Shown here one piece after another: positions 1 to 8,606 of a DNA stretch of 64,000 nucleotides. Where the stretch lies: contig NZ_MWLK01000006.1 in NCBI RefSeq assembly GCF_002198715.1, positions 183,293 through 247,292 of the forward strand, read 5' to 3'. Each line of letters begins with the position of its first letter. Within the stretch, counting starts at the first letter, position 1. Origin of the DNA: Rhodomicrobium sp. R_RK_3. GTDB lineage: Bacteria; Pseudomonadota; Alphaproteobacteria; Rhizobiales; Rhodomicrobiaceae. Made by a program: the position numbers and the translations under genes. The notes under the pieces were generated by a model. That model ran no database searches and was not told where the DNA came from. It saw only the letters and a program-made list of their open reading frames with translations.

Positions 1-59
1 AGCGAATTTCGCGCTTATGGGCTAGGCGCCGCTGCCGGGGCATTATGTGAGGGATGATA

Positions 60-1658
60 ATGAAGCAGCAGATTAAACGTCTGGCGGTCTCCGCCAGCGC
101 GGTGGCACTTTTGGCCGCTTTCTCACAGCCGGCCTTCGCCGCCCGCTGCGCGACGGGCGTGAGCACAACCTCCACGGAAGTTGTCAAGGATATCGACGTA
201 GATACAGGCTCAGCGATCACCGACGTCGGACTCGAGACGAGCACGGTGAGCGTCGTGGACGAGGTGACTCAGACCAAGAACCCAGCCGTCAAGGCTGACT
301 TAGGCTTTTTGGGAACCTACACGATCATTCCTGCAGGTCTCGTCGTAACCAATGTCGGCAGCTCGGAAACACCGGTGCTGGAAGACGCGACTTTGACGAC
401 TGAGACAGGCGAATTTGTAACAAATGTGACTGCTTCTCACGTAAATGTCATCAACAGCGTGACGCCCAGATACAGCGGGGCCAGCGACGCAGGCTCGATC
501 AATTCATTCGCCTGCGGTCAGAATTCGGACGTCCGCGGCAGTATCGGCGCGACCGCCATTGGTCCGAACGCAAGCGCCTCGGAGGCGCTGCTATCGAGCG
601 CATTCGGTTCCGGCGCGCAGGCCGACGATAGCGCGTTCTCGACCGCAACCGGCGCTTTGGCCAATGCGAGCGACAGCTTCGGTTCCACCGCGACCGGCGC
701 CTCGTCGGATGCCAGCGACAGCGTCGGCTCGACGGCGACCGGCGCCTTCTCAAATGCCAGCAACAGCATCGGCTCGACCGCGACCGGCGCGGGCGCGAAT
801 GTCGCCTATAGCATCGAATCGACCGCCACGGGCGCGGGCGCGAATGCCGCATTGAGCATCGGCTCCACCGCCACCGGCGCCGATGCCAGCGCTTCGCTCA
901 GCATCGGGTCCACGGCAACCGGCGCGCATTCCAACGCGGCGCTCAGCATCGGCTCCACGGCAAACGGCGCGTTCTCCGACGTCTCCGGCACGGCGTTCGC
1001 CACCGCAAGCGGCTTTGGCTCCGAGGTTGCCGCGTTCACTCAAGGCGGAACGGCTTATGGCGCGTTTTCCCGCACCTCCGGCAATGCCGCAACCGCGATC
1101 GGCGCGGGGTCGGAAGCAGGTGAGAACGCTACGGCGCTCGGCGCGGGCACGTCCGCCAATGCGAACGGCTCGGTCGCCGTCGGCCGCGACAGCTCCGGCA
1201 ATGGCGCCGTCGCCTCGAAGGAGAACGAGTTCGTGCTCGGCACCGCGAACCACACTTATACCGCTCCCGGCATAACCTCCGATCTCAGCCGCGAGCGTCA
1301 GACCGGCCCGCTGGAAGTCGTAACCACCGACTCGAATGGACATCTTGCCTCCGATGGTGGCCAGATCTTCCGTGAGCTCGGCGAGCAGGGCGCCGGCATC
1401 GCTATCGCCACCGCGCTGGAAAACCCCGACCTCGTCGGCAATGAGACCTTCGGCCTTGCCGCAAATGTCGGCTTCTTCGAGGGCAATTCGGCGCTGGCCG
1501 TGGCCGCGATGGGCGTGATCGGCCAGAACTTCATGGGGGGCAACGAGCGCTGGGCGATTTCAGGCGGCGTCGGCGTCAGCTTGAACGAAAACAATTATGG
1601 CGGCCATCAAACCGATCGCACGGTTGCCGGCCGCGCCGGTGTGCAAGTCTCCTGGTAA
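60..1658 (+). CDS. Trimeric autotransporter adhesin (YadA-like head and anchor)
   Basis: Predicted outer-membrane adhesin of about 532 residues, acting at the cell surface as a trimer. A signal peptide (KR followed by a hydrophobic run ending PAFA) is seen at residues 1-28. The middle, about residues 165-385, is built of Ser/Ala/Gly/Thr-rich head repeats, including a run of 15-residue units based on GSTATGA and later short pieces such as AVGRDS typical of YadA/Hia heads. The last 75 residues are hydrophobic, glycine-rich strands ending in aromatic W (AGVQVSW), fitting a YadA C-terminal barrel anchor. The ATG at 60 is preferred to the in-frame ATG at 54 because GAGGG at 49-53 would abut the latter but sits 6 bases before 60. 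The coiled-coil stalk between head and anchor is very short. Assignment of trimeric type is from repeat and C-terminal pattern; the ligand is unknown. Confidence 0.8.
   Translation: MKQQIKRLAVSASAVALLAAFSQPAFAARCATGVSTTSTEVVKDIDVDTGSAITDVGLETSTVSVVDEVTQTKNPAVKADLGFLGTYTIIPAGLVVTNVGSSETPVLEDATLTTETGEFVTNVTASHVNVINSVTPRYSGASDAGSINSFACGQNSDVRGSIGATAIGPNASASEALLSSAFGSGAQADDSAFSTATGALANASDSFGSTATGASSDASDSVGSTATGAFSNASNSIGSTATGAGANVAYSIESTATGAGANAALSIGSTATGADASASLSIGSTATGAHSNAALSIGSTANGAFSDVSGTAFATASGFGSEVAAFTQGGTAYGAFSRTSGNAATAIGAGSEAGENATALGAGTSANANGSVAVGRDSSGNGAVASKENEFVLGTANHTYTAPGITSDLSRERQTGPLEVVTTDSNGHLASDGGQIFRELGEQGAGIAIATALENPDLVGNETFGLAANVGFFEGNSALAVAAMGVIGQNFMGGNERWAISGGVGVSLNENNYGGHQTDRTVAGRAGVQVSW
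636..995 (+). repeat. 45-bp in-frame tandem repeat of the adhesin head
   Basis: Eight consecutive units with a strict 45-base period (starts 636, 681, 726, 771, 816, 861, 906, 951) encode a 15-residue unit with core (F/G/E)STATGA followed by variable residues and S-I/V/F. Repeat number in such arrays often varies between strains; here that is inference. Confidence 0.85.
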
Positions 1659-1777
1659 GACCGCGCCCATCAAGCTTGGGCCACCGGATCTGCCGGTGGC
1701 CCATTTTCTCGCCTGCTCACCGCCCGGAAACGGTGTGGCCGGATCATGGAAATTCCGACCGAAAGGGCTGACGGGAG

Positions 1778-2668
1778 ATGGGGCGAGTTCGGGCAGGATC
1801 GCTATCGATGGCCGTCTTGATGCTCGTCATGGCCGAACAGGCGGCGGCCCAGCAACAGCAGAGGAAACAGCCCGCTCCGCAAGCGCCCGCGCAACCGGCC
1901 CAGCCCACGACGCCGGCCATGCCCGACGCCATCAAGCTCAATCTGCTGATCCGCTCCTCGATCATCGCGCTCAATCAGGCCAATCAGACCGGCAATTACA
2001 CCGTGCTGCAGGACCTCGGCGCGCCCGCTTTCCGCGCGGGCAATGATTCGGCCCGGCTGGCCCAGATCTTCGCGGCGCTGCGCCAGCGGCAGATCGATTT
2101 GTCGCCTGTCCTTTTCTTCACGCCGAAGCTGCTCGCAGAGCCGCAATTGAACCCCAATGGCCTGCTCCGGCTCTCGGGCTATTTCCCAACGACGCCGGAA
2201 CGAGTGAATTTCGAGCTGATCTTCCAGCGCATCGGCACCGACTGGCGCATCTACGGCATCGGCGTCAATCTCAGCCCGGCCGATGTCACCGCCGCACTGG
2301 CCGACCAGCCGCAGGCCGCCGCGCCTCAGCCCGCGCCGCAGGCGCCGAATGGCGCGGCTCCGCGCGCCGGCCAGACCAATCCGCCGAAAGCGGCCGCCAA
2401 GCCCGACGCAGCCCCCGCGCCCGGAAAGAAGCCCGCGGCCTCGGCACAGAACGGCCGTCCCGCTCAGACGCCGGCGGCATCGGCGGCGGCGGAAAGCAAA
2501 ATCCAGAACGGCACCACGAACAATGTCGCCCGCATCGATCTGACCGCCCCGCCGCCGGGCGGGTCCGGGGCCGCGCAAGGCTGGTCGGCCGCCGAAGGCG
2601 CCGCCGCGGAGCCGGCGCAGGAGCCGTCGGGTTTTCTGGACAGTCTCAATCCGTTCAGCGGCAATTGA
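1778..2668 (+). CDS. Secreted/periplasmic protein with Gln/Pro/Ala-rich tails, unknown function
   Basis: A 296-residue protein with a likely signal peptide (RVR then a hydrophobic stretch ending QAAA). After a Gln/Pro/Ala linker (about residues 25-48) comes a compact domain at about 50-170 with the pattern of a small alpha+beta fold (LIRSSIIALNQANQTGNY ... FELIFQRIGTDWRIYGIGV). The rest is a low-complexity Ala/Pro tail. The domain looks like a conserved alphaproteobacterial hypothetical family but I cannot name a function. The start is uncertain: GGGAG directly abuts ATG 1778, while ATG 1808 has GGCAGGA at a good distance but would lose the positively charged n-region. It is convergent with the glutamine amidotransferase gene that follows. 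Confidence 0.7.
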   Translation: MGRVRAGSLSMAVLMLVMAEQAAAQQQQRKQPAPQAPAQPAQPTTPAMPDAIKLNLLIRSSIIALNQANQTGNYTVLQDLGAPAFRAGNDSARLAQIFAALRQRQIDLSPVLFFTPKLLAEPQLNPNGLLRLSGYFPTTPERVNFELIFQRIGTDWRIYGIGVNLSPADVTAALADQPQAAAPQPAPQAPNGAAPRAGQTNPPKAAAKPDAAPAPGKKPAASAQNGRPAQTPAASAAAESKIQNGTTNNVARIDLTAPPPGGSGAAQGWSAAEGAAAEPAQEPSGFLDSLNPFSGN

Positions 2669-2683
2669 CGGCGCCCGCCAGCC

Positions 2684-3469
2684 TCAGCCTTGGCGCGCGG
2701 CGACCTGTCCCAGCCAGATCCGCATGAAGCGGTCGAGCCATGCCCGCTGCGGCTCGCCATGCACGCAATGCGCCATGATGTGCTCGGCGCGCGAGCGCGC
2801 CCCCGGCGAGGCGAGGCGATGGGCGGCGACGGTGGTCCAGCGGTGGATCATGGCCAGCGTCATCTCGGGGTGGAACTGCACGCCGAACGCCTTCTCGCCA
2901 TACTGAATCGCCTGGTTCTCGAACTGGCTTCCGCTGGCCAGCCTGCGTGCGCCCCACGGCAGCGTAAACCCCTCCTGGTGCCATTGATAGACCTGATCCG
3001 GCCACTGCGTCAGCGCGGCGCCCGCCTCGCTCGGCGTGATCGGATAATAGCCGACCTCGATGATCTTGCCGGGATGGCTGCTGACCTCGGCCCCGAGATG
3101 CTTGGCCAGCATCTGCGCGCCGAGGCAGACGCCGAAGAACGGCTTGTTCTCCCGCAGCGGCACGGCGAGCCAGTCGATTTCGGCGCGGATATAATCGTCC
3201 GGATCATTGGCGCTCATCGGGCCGCCGAACACCACGGCGCCCGCATGTCCCGCCAATGTCGGCGGCAGCGGATCGCCGAAGCGGGGACAGCGTATATCGA
3301 GCCGGTAGCCGTTGCCGGTAAGCCATTGGCCGATGGCGCCGGGATTGGTTTCGCGCCGGTGCACGATGACCAGCAGCTTTTTTGGCGCTGCGGGTCCGGA
3401 CCCGAGCATGGCAATGCCGCCGGCATCATCGTCGGCGGAATTTTCGTCTTCGACCTGGCGCATGGGCAT
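2684..3469 (-). CDS. Class I glutamine amidotransferase-like protein
   Basis: Type 1 glutamine amidotransferase of the GMP synthase-like stand-alone class (up to 261 residues). The core GATase signatures are visible: oxyanion strand VVFGGPMSAND, nucleophile elbow FFGVCLGAQMLAKHLG with the catalytic Cys, and VQFHPEMTLAM with the catalytic His and Glu. No synthetase domain is fused, so the partner or substrate is unknown; relatives include gamma-glutamyl hydrolases and detoxifying amidotransferases. Neither ATG 3469 nor ATG 3409 has a clear ribosome binding site; residues 1-20 look dispensable, so 3409 is a real alternative start. It lies 31 bases downstream of the SDR gene on the same strand and may be co-transcribed with it. 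Confidence 0.85.
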   Translation of the reverse strand: MPMRQVEDENSADDDAGGIAMLGSGPAAPKKLLVIVHRRETNPGAIGQWLTGNGYRLDIRCPRFGDPLPPTLAGHAGAVVFGGPMSANDPDDYIRAEIDWLAVPLRENKPFFGVCLGAQMLAKHLGAEVSSHPGKIIEVGYYPITPSEAGAALTQWPDQVYQWHQEGFTLPWGARRLASGSQFENQAIQYGEKAFGVQFHPEMTLAMIHRWTTVAAHRLASPGARSRAEHIMAHCVHGEPQRAWLDRFMRIWLGQVAARQG

Positions 3470-3500
3470 TTTGGCAGATTGAGCGATCGCGTCCCGAAAC

Positions 3501-4367
3501 TCAATAGCGCCGTTTCAAAATCGTGCCGACGAGCGGGGTCAGGAAGCGGTGCGGGATGACCTGGGTCCAGAACGCGTTGAACGAGGGCATCAGCCCCGGC
3601 ACGATGATGGTGCGCCGGCCGATGAAGCCGCTATGGATGATCCGGGCGGCCATCTCCGGCGGCATCATCGCAAGCTTCAGATAGAGCGCCTTGCCAACGC
3701 CCATCCGCTCGTGGAAGCGCGTCGCGACGGGGCCCGGCGCCGCCGCCGAGATGCGCACGCCGCGTCCGGCATTCTCATAGGCCAGCGCCTCGGTGAAGGA
3801 GACGACATAGGCTTTGGAGGCGTAATAGACGGCCTGATAGGGGCCGGGCGTGTAGCCGCCGAGCGAGGCGATGTTGAGGATGCCGCCCCGCCCGCGCAGC
3901 AGCATGGCCGGCAGAAAGGCGCGGGTGAGCATGGTCAGCGCTTCGATATTCAGCCGGCAGAGCGCCAGGATGGTCTCGGCCTTCTGCCCGGCGAAGGCGC
4001 CGCCGAGACCGAAGGCGGCATTGTTGACGAGGATGTCGGCATAGAGGCGGTGACGGTCCAGCGCCTTGCCAATAGCGGCGGCGGCATCCGGCAGGGTCAG
4101 ATCGACGGCGGCCACATGCACCTCCGCGCCGTGATCGCGGCGCAGCTCGGCGGCGGCGGCTTCGAGCCTTGCAACGGTGCGCGCCACCAGCAGCAGCGCA
4201 TGGCCGCGCGCGGCGAATTCATTGGCCAGATGCCGGCCGATGCCCTCGCTGCCTCCGGTGATGACGCAAACGGGCTTGCGGCCTGCATCCTCCGGCAGCG
4301 GCCCCTCGGCGCCACGTAGATGCCGCCGCGACCACAAGGTCTCCAGCCGTTGCAGCCAATTGGTCAT
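3501..4367 (-). CDS. SDR-family NAD(P)-dependent oxidoreductase
   Basis: Short-chain dehydrogenase of 288 residues. The cofactor motif TGGSEGIG, the structural motif NNAAFG and the catalytic YYASKAYV (Tyr-x3-Lys) are all present, followed by the usual AAPGPVATRF segment. It resembles the DltE/YqjQ-like classical SDRs; the substrate cannot be inferred. The start ATG at 4367 shares its bases with the TGA of the upstream TerB gene (ATGA), which implies translational coupling. The frame is open upstream to 4505, but that part overlaps the TerB gene and has an Arg-rich, out-of-frame look. Confidence 0.85.
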   Translation of the reverse strand: MTNWLQRLETLWSRRHLRGAEGPLPEDAGRKPVCVITGGSEGIGRHLANEFAARGHALLLVARTVARLEAAAAELRRDHGAEVHVAAVDLTLPDAAAAIGKALDRHRLYADILVNNAAFGLGGAFAGQKAETILALCRLNIEALTMLTRAFLPAMLLRGRGGILNIASLGGYTPGPYQAVYYASKAYVVSFTEALAYENAGRGVRISAAAPGPVATRFHERMGVGKALYLKLAMMPPEMAARIIHSGFIGRRTIIVPGLMPSFNAFWTQVIPHRFLTPLVGTILKRRY

Positions 4368-4825
4368 GCCCGGCTGTACTCGGCGCGGACGATCTGCTTC
4401 ATCTCCATGCGCTCGCGCGCGGGCACGGCGAGCAATTCGGCGGTGCGCCAGATCAGATTGTCCTCGAGCGCGGTCAGCTCGCCATCGGCATAGACGGCGC
4501 GCCACATCATGCCGATGATCTCGCGCTTCTCCTCGGGCGAAAGCCGGTCGCGCAGCACGGAGGTGAAGCGGAAAATATCGACCGACTCGCGCTCGCGCTG
4601 CTGCGCCTGGGTGAGCAGGCGGTTGAGGCCGGCTTCGTCGAGATTGTAATGCGAGGCGAGCAGCGGCTTCAGCCGTCCCATCTCGTCCTCGCGCACGGTG
4701 CCGTCGATGGCGACGGCGTGGAACAGCAGCGCGGCGACCGCGAGCTGCACCTCATCGGCGGCGAGCGCCTTGCTGTCTTGCCGCTCCGACAAGCCGTCGA
4801 GGAATGCGGCAATCGATTTGAACAT
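4364..4825 (-). CDS. TerB-family tellurite-resistance-like protein
   Basis: A 153-residue all-helical protein with the two acidic TerB-type motifs, AIDGTVREDEM near residue 40 and AVYADGELTALED near residue 110, which in TerB-like folds bind divalent metal. This family is widespread and mostly uncharacterised, with a link to stress responses and membranes rather than tellurite as such. The product has no signal peptide and is predicted cytoplasmic. The stop overlaps the SDR start by four bases, so the two form a small operon. Confidence 0.8.
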   Translation of the reverse strand: MFKSIAAFLDGLSERQDSKALAADEVQLAVAALLFHAVAIDGTVREDEMGRLKPLLASHYNLDEAGLNRLLTQAQQRERESVDIFRFTSVLRDRLSPEEKREIIGMMWRAVYADGELTALEDNLIWRTAELLAVPARERMEMKQIVRAEYSRA

Positions 4826-4912
4826 GGCAATCGATCCTCAAACATGTTTGATGGCGGGCGGATAGCGGAGAGCCAGCAACGCTTGTAGCGCCCGAGGGGA
4901 TATATTGGAAGC

Positions 4913-5398
4913 ATGTCCAGCGATGCAACGAGCGATGGAAGCGGTGGCCCGGCAAGCGCGGCCGATAACGCGGGCATCATCCCCCGCGCGGCGGTCAGCG
5001 CGGCGATTTTTCGCGGCGGCAAGCTACTGCTGGTGCGGCGCGGGCAGCCGCCATCCGTCGGCTTGTGGAGCTTTCCCGGCGGCCATATCGAGCCGGGCGA
5101 ACCGGCGCTCGACGCCGCCCGCCGCGAGCTGCGGGAAGAGACCGGCATCGAGGCGCAATTGCTCGGCCTTGCCGGCGTCAAGGACGTCGTTCACCGAAAT
5201 GACAGCGGCGGCGTGCTATTGCATCGGGTGATCGTCGTGTTCTACGGCGTCTGGCTCTCCGGCGAAGCGCGCGCGGACAGCGACGCCGAGGTGGCGGGCT
5301 GGTTCGACCGCGCGCAAATCGCGCAGCTTTCCCTGACGGACGGGCTGGAAGCGCTGATTGACGCCGCGGCGGAAAACCTGCGATTGGAAAGTTTCTGA
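4913..5398 (+). CDS. Nudix hydrolase
   Basis: A 161-residue Nudix-fold pyrophosphohydrolase. The full Nudix box is seen at residues 57-79: G57, E63, then REL-REETGI with the metal-binding glutamates. The preceding strand has LLLVRRG and LWSFPGG, as in ADP-ribose pyrophosphatase and MutT-like enzymes. The substrate is probably a nucleoside diphosphate derivative but cannot be set from sequence. It is divergent from the TerB gene, with an 87-base shared upstream region. Confidence 0.88.
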   Translation: MSSDATSDGSGGPASAADNAGIIPRAAVSAAIFRGGKLLLVRRGQPPSVGLWSFPGGHIEPGEPALDAARRELREETGIEAQLLGLAGVKDVVHRNDSGGVLLHRVIVVFYGVWLSGEARADSDAEVAGWFDRAQIAQLSLTDGLEALIDAAAENLRLESF

Positions 5399-5521
5399 CG
5401 GCTGCACCCCGATTGGCCGCATAAAGGGCCGGGCGAAGATGTAAAAGCGGTGGTAAGTATTCTTTCCTTCCCGGTTGAAATTGACGCCGGCCTACAACCT
5501 CCGGTATAGAGCGCTTGTAAT

Positions 5522-5941
5522 ATGACGTTCAGATCGTTCATTGCGAGTTTGGTGATCATGGTGTTGGCGGCGGCCGGACTCCCCTCGGGCACAGCGCGGG
5601 CGCAAGCGGCGCAGCCTCCAGCGGCGTCCGGGGATCCCGATGCGCGTCCCTATGATGCGCAAATCTACCGGCTGTCTGAAATTCTCGGCGCGGTCCATTA
5701 TCTGCGCGAATTGTGCGGCGCTGCCGAGGGCCAGATCTGGCGCAACCAGATGCGCGATCTCGTCAATGCCGAAGGCACCAGCGCGCTGCGCCGCGCCCGG
5801 CTGGTCGACAGTTTCAACAAGGGCTATCGCGGCTATGCCCGCACCTACCGGACCTGCACCCGGCCGGCGGTCCTGGCCATCAACCGTTTCATGGAGCAAG
5901 GCTCAAGCATCGCTAATGGTCTTGTGGAAGATCATCGTTAG
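5522..5941 (+). CDS. TIGR02301-type conserved secreted protein
   Basis: A 139-residue protein with an N-terminal signal peptide (hydrophobic residues 6-22, ending ARAQA) and a conserved domain beginning DAQIYRLSEILGAVHYLRELCG and ending GYARTYRTCTRPA. The two Cys residues (in RELCG and TYRTC) probably form a disulfide in the periplasm. The pattern matches what I know of the TIGR02301 family, restricted to Alphaproteobacteria and of unknown function. The ribosome binding site is weak. It lies 123 bases after the Nudix gene. Confidence 0.75.
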   Translation: MTFRSFIASLVIMVLAAAGLPSGTARAQAAQPPAASGDPDARPYDAQIYRLSEILGAVHYLRELCGAAEGQIWRNQMRDLVNAEGTSALRRARLVDSFNKGYRGYARTYRTCTRPAVLAINRFMEQGSSIANGLVEDHR

Positions 5942-6064
5942 GACATTTGATTTCATCGATCCCATTGGCCCGTTAAGCAACAAGACACGCCAATGATACG
6001 CTCTCCCGGCGGCTATGCTAGGCGTGGGTGCGGGCAAATGTAAGGTCAGATCGGAGAGCCGCGC

Positions 6065-6334
6065 GTGTATCGGATAAGAAATTACGACTTGCCACGGGAA
6101 ACTACGGCGGCTTTGGATGAGCAGAAGCAGGCTGCTCTGCGTTATATTATGGAAGCTTGGGAGGAAGCCATTTATGACGGCATCCAACCCGAGATGCTGG
6201 CCAATGCGGCCTTCTTCGCCGCCCTGTCGGATCTCGTCTCCAGCTACGGCGAGGATGCCGTCGCCAAGATGACGGAAGGGCTGCCCCGGCGCATCCACAA
6301 TGGCGAGTTTACGCTAAACCGGGTTACCCAATAG
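6065..6334 (+). CDS. Conserved hypothetical protein, 89 aa
   Basis: A small, mostly helical, soluble protein (RNYDLPRETTAALDEQKQ ... GLPRRIHNGEFTLNRV). It starts at GTG 6065 with GGAGAG 7 bases upstream. The composition and codon use are coding-like and the sequence recalls small Hyphomicrobiales proteins of unknown function, but I do not recognise a domain. Its last 21 bases overlap the 3' end of the opposing LysE-type gene. Confidence 0.6.
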   Translation: MYRIRNYDLPRETTAALDEQKQAALRYIMEAWEEAIYDGIQPEMLANAAFFAALSDLVSSYGEDAVAKMTEGLPRRIHNGEFTLNRVTQ

Positions 6335-7129
6335 GCCGAGCTGACGTCCGATCAGGCTCGGGATCAGCGGCGGCGCCGTCGAGGCGCCGGCCGCATGACC
6401 CAGCATCCCGATCGCCAGTTGGAAGAACAGCAGGCCGCCAAAGGCCAGCAGCACCGCTCCCGCCACCTGATTGATGATCTTCAGCCGGCTCTCCGTCAGC
6501 CGTCCGCGCAGCTTCTCGATCAGCCGCGACAGGCCCGCCCACCAGAGCAGGCTCCCCGCCATCACCGAGAAGACCAGCGTCAAAGCCTCGACGTAGCTGT
6601 CGATGCCGCCGATCACCGAGCCTAGGCCGCCGACAATGGCGAACAGGCCGAGGATGGCGCCGGGATTGGTGATGGTCAGGAAGAAGGTCTGGGTGGTCAC
6701 GCCCGCATGGGGCAACAGCCGCCAGATCTGGAAGCGCAGCGCCGGACGCAGGCTCTCCGGAACCCAATCGACGATGCGTCGAAGCTGGGTGAAGGTCGTC
6801 CGCTTCGGCACGGCGAGGCGCGGCTTGGCCATATAGAGCCGCACTCCGAAGGCGATCATGATCAGCCCGCCGACGAGTTGAATCTCCTGCCGGTGCGCGT
6901 CGAGAATTCCCGAGATCGCGGTGATGCCGAATGCAGCGACGGCGGCGATCAGCCCGTCTGCCAGCACCGCGCCAAGTCCGGCGGCGAAGCCGCCCCAGAA
7001 GCCGCGCTCCAATGTCCGCTGAATGCAGATGATGTTGACCGGGCCGACAGGCGCAGCAATCAGCACGCCAATAACGAGGCCGCTGGCAATAAGCTGCGTG
7101 CTGGACGTAACGGCTTCAGTAGGAAACAC
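6314..7129 (-). CDS. LysE/RhtB-family amino-acid exporter
   Basis: Inner-membrane exporter of the LysE superfamily, 271 residues. The diagnostic first helix GVLIAAPVGPVNIICIQRTL with the (G)PxGPxN motif is present, followed by GFWGGFAAGLGAVLADG and the second-half TITNPGAI motif. About six membrane segments can be drawn. The central loop (about 95-145) is longer than in typical RhtB proteins of about 205 residues, which accounts for the length. The start appears to be GTG at 7129. The substrate cannot be inferred. The 3' end overlaps the small gene at 6065-6334 on the other strand. Confidence 0.85.
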   Translation of the reverse strand: MFPTEAVTSSTQLIASGLVIGVLIAAPVGPVNIICIQRTLERGFWGGFAAGLGAVLADGLIAAVAAFGITAISGILDAHRQEIQLVGGLIMIAFGVRLYMAKPRLAVPKRTTFTQLRRIVDWVPESLRPALRFQIWRLLPHAGVTTQTFFLTITNPGAILGLFAIVGGLGSVIGGIDSYVEALTLVFSVMAGSLLWWAGLSRLIEKLRGRLTESRLKIINQVAGAVLLAFGGLLFFQLAIGMLGHAAGASTAPPLIPSLIGRQLGLLGNPV

Positions 7130-7330
7130 CCTTAGCTGGCCCCGTCATTAGGTTGGCTCGTCGATAGCCCTGTCGGTTGCATCAATCGGCAGTCCCCAAA
7201 TTGCCTTCATTCTGTAAATTTTTGCTGCACTATTGGCTCAAACCTGCCATTTCAGTTCCGGTCCGGCGCAACACGCTTAGACCCAACTCACTGAATTGTC
7301 AGCACGATCTGATCCATAAGCTAAAGAACG

Positions 7331-7357
7331 ATGGTGCGAAGCGATAGAACGCACCAT
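7331..7357. other. 8-bp perfect inverted repeat before a gene start
   Basis: ATGGTGCG (7331-7338) and CGCACCAT (7350-7357) are separated by 11 bases and lie just upstream of the AGGAGAAG ribosome binding site of the next gene. This may be an operator or a leader hairpin; the sequence alone cannot decide. Confidence 0.4.
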
Positions 7358-7372
7358 TAGGAGAAGTGCCGG

Positions 7373-7996
7373 ATGCGACAGCCACAAGGACCGACCGCGA
7401 TTCGCCGCCTCGCAGCTACGATGTTATTCCTAGCGGCGGGCCTGGGTCTTGTCTATGCCCTGCCCGCGCTCACCCCCTCGGTAAGAGCAGAAAAAACCGC
7501 CAATCCGAAGGCGATAGGCGGGAAAAGCGATGTCGAGATTTTGCGAGACATTTCAACTCTTCCCGCCGAGGTCAACCGGATGCGCGGCGCCATCCTCGAA
7601 GCGGCGATGAGCGGCGAGATCAACGCCATGCGCATTCCGGTTGAGATGAACGAGATTCCGCCGATGGTGGCGCGGGAAAAAATCTCCGATCCGATCGACC
7701 ATCTGCGCACCGCATCAGGCGACGGCGAGGGCCGCGAGATGATGGCGCGCATGATCCAGCTCTTCCGCTCCGGCTTCGTGCGCCAGTCCCCGGGCACGGG
7801 CGACGAGATGTATGTCTGGCCCTATTTCGCCGCCCTCGACCTCGGCAAACTGACACCCGCCCAGGAGGTGGAACTGCTGACCATCGTCTCGCCCGAGCGG
7901 GCGAAGGCGATGAAGAGTGCCGGCAAATATGATGATTACCGCATCGGCATCGGCCATGACGGTGTCTGGCACTATTTCGCCGACCACATCGAATAG
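7373..7996 (+). CDS. Secreted conserved hypothetical protein
   Basis: A 207-residue protein with a clear signal peptide or membrane anchor (RRLAATMLFLAAGLGLVYA, residues 11-29) and a following soluble domain. Segments such as MYVWPYFAALDLGKLTPAQ and DDYRIGIGHDGVWHYFADH suggest a folded periplasmic domain. No catalytic motif is recognised. The start is supported by AGGAGAAG at 7359-7366, six bases before the ATG. The gene stands alone, about 240 bases from the divergent LysE gene, and is convergent with the PAS gene. Confidence 0.7.
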   Translation: MRQPQGPTAIRRLAATMLFLAAGLGLVYALPALTPSVRAEKTANPKAIGGKSDVEILRDISTLPAEVNRMRGAILEAAMSGEINAMRIPVEMNEIPPMVAREKISDPIDHLRTASGDGEGREMMARMIQLFRSGFVRQSPGTGDEMYVWPYFAALDLGKLTPAQEVELLTIVSPERAKAMKSAGKYDDYRIGIGHDGVWHYFADHIE

Positions 7997-8004
7997 GTGG
8001 GAAG

Positions 8005-8026
8005 GCCCGCCGGTTACGCGGCGGGC
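8005..8026. terminator. Hairpin at a convergent gene end
   Basis: GCCCGCC (8005-8011) pairs with GGCGGGC (8020-8026) across an 8-base loop, between the ends of two convergent genes. There is no T-run, so it is only a possible bidirectional terminator. Confidence 0.3.
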
Positions 8027-8481
8027 GGCTCGGCGGGCGCGGCGTTGCCAAGCGCCGTCAGCTTGGATTCCAGTTCGAAGATTTTCTTGCGCTGGGTCTT
8101 GTCCCGCTCGAAGCGGTGGGTGTCGTCGCGGATGACGGCGGCGATGCCCGAGACCTTGCCGTCGGCCCCATGCAGCAATCCGACCGTAAACGCAATCGAG
8201 AACGACCGCCCCGCCTTGTCGATGGCGGGCACCTGCAGCAGGTCGGTGCCGTATTTGGTGATGCCGGTCTCCATGGTCTTCCGGTAGCCCTCCCAGTGCC
8301 GCGCGCGGAGCCGCTCGGGGGTGATGATGTCCAGCGACTGCCCCAGCGCCTCGGCCTCGCTATAGCCGAACAGCCGTTCGGCGGCCGGATTCCACAAGGT
8401 GATGGCGCCGCTCGCATCGCTGACGATGACCGCGTCGCCCATGGCCGCGACGAGGCCGTTCAGATCAACCGTCGTTTGCAT
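8014..8481 (-). CDS. Stand-alone PAS domain protein
   Basis: A 155-residue protein made of one PAS domain (about residues 8-128: IVSDASGAITLWNPAAERLF ... GYSEAEALGQSLDII ... RSFSIAFTVGLLHGADGKV) and a short helical, Ala/Pro-rich tail. This is the S-box type of PAS, which commonly senses small ligands, light or redox state. No kinase, GGDEF or HTH output domain is attached, so it must act through a partner or be a regulator of unknown type. It ends at the hairpin shared with the upstream-strand gene. Confidence 0.8.
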   Translation of the reverse strand: MQTTVDLNGLVAAMGDAVIVSDASGAITLWNPAAERLFGYSEAEALGQSLDIITPERLRARHWEGYRKTMETGITKYGTDLLQVPAIDKAGRSFSIAFTVGLLHGADGKVSGIAAVIRDDTHRFERDKTQRKKIFELESKLTALGNAAPAEPPAA

Positions 8482-8606
8482 CTTCGTCTCCTCGGATCGG
8501 CATTGCCAAGCATGAAAGGCGACGCCCCATGAGGCGCCGCCCGTTTGCTCTAATGCCTGGGGCCGTTATGTTCTGGGCGGAGCCGCCTCGGACCTCCAAC
8601 CTGATC

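Noticed and set aside
1802..2578. Minus-strand Arg-rich frame opposite the proline-rich secreted protein
   Set aside because: Arises from the Ala/Pro codons of the plus-strand gene; no family character.
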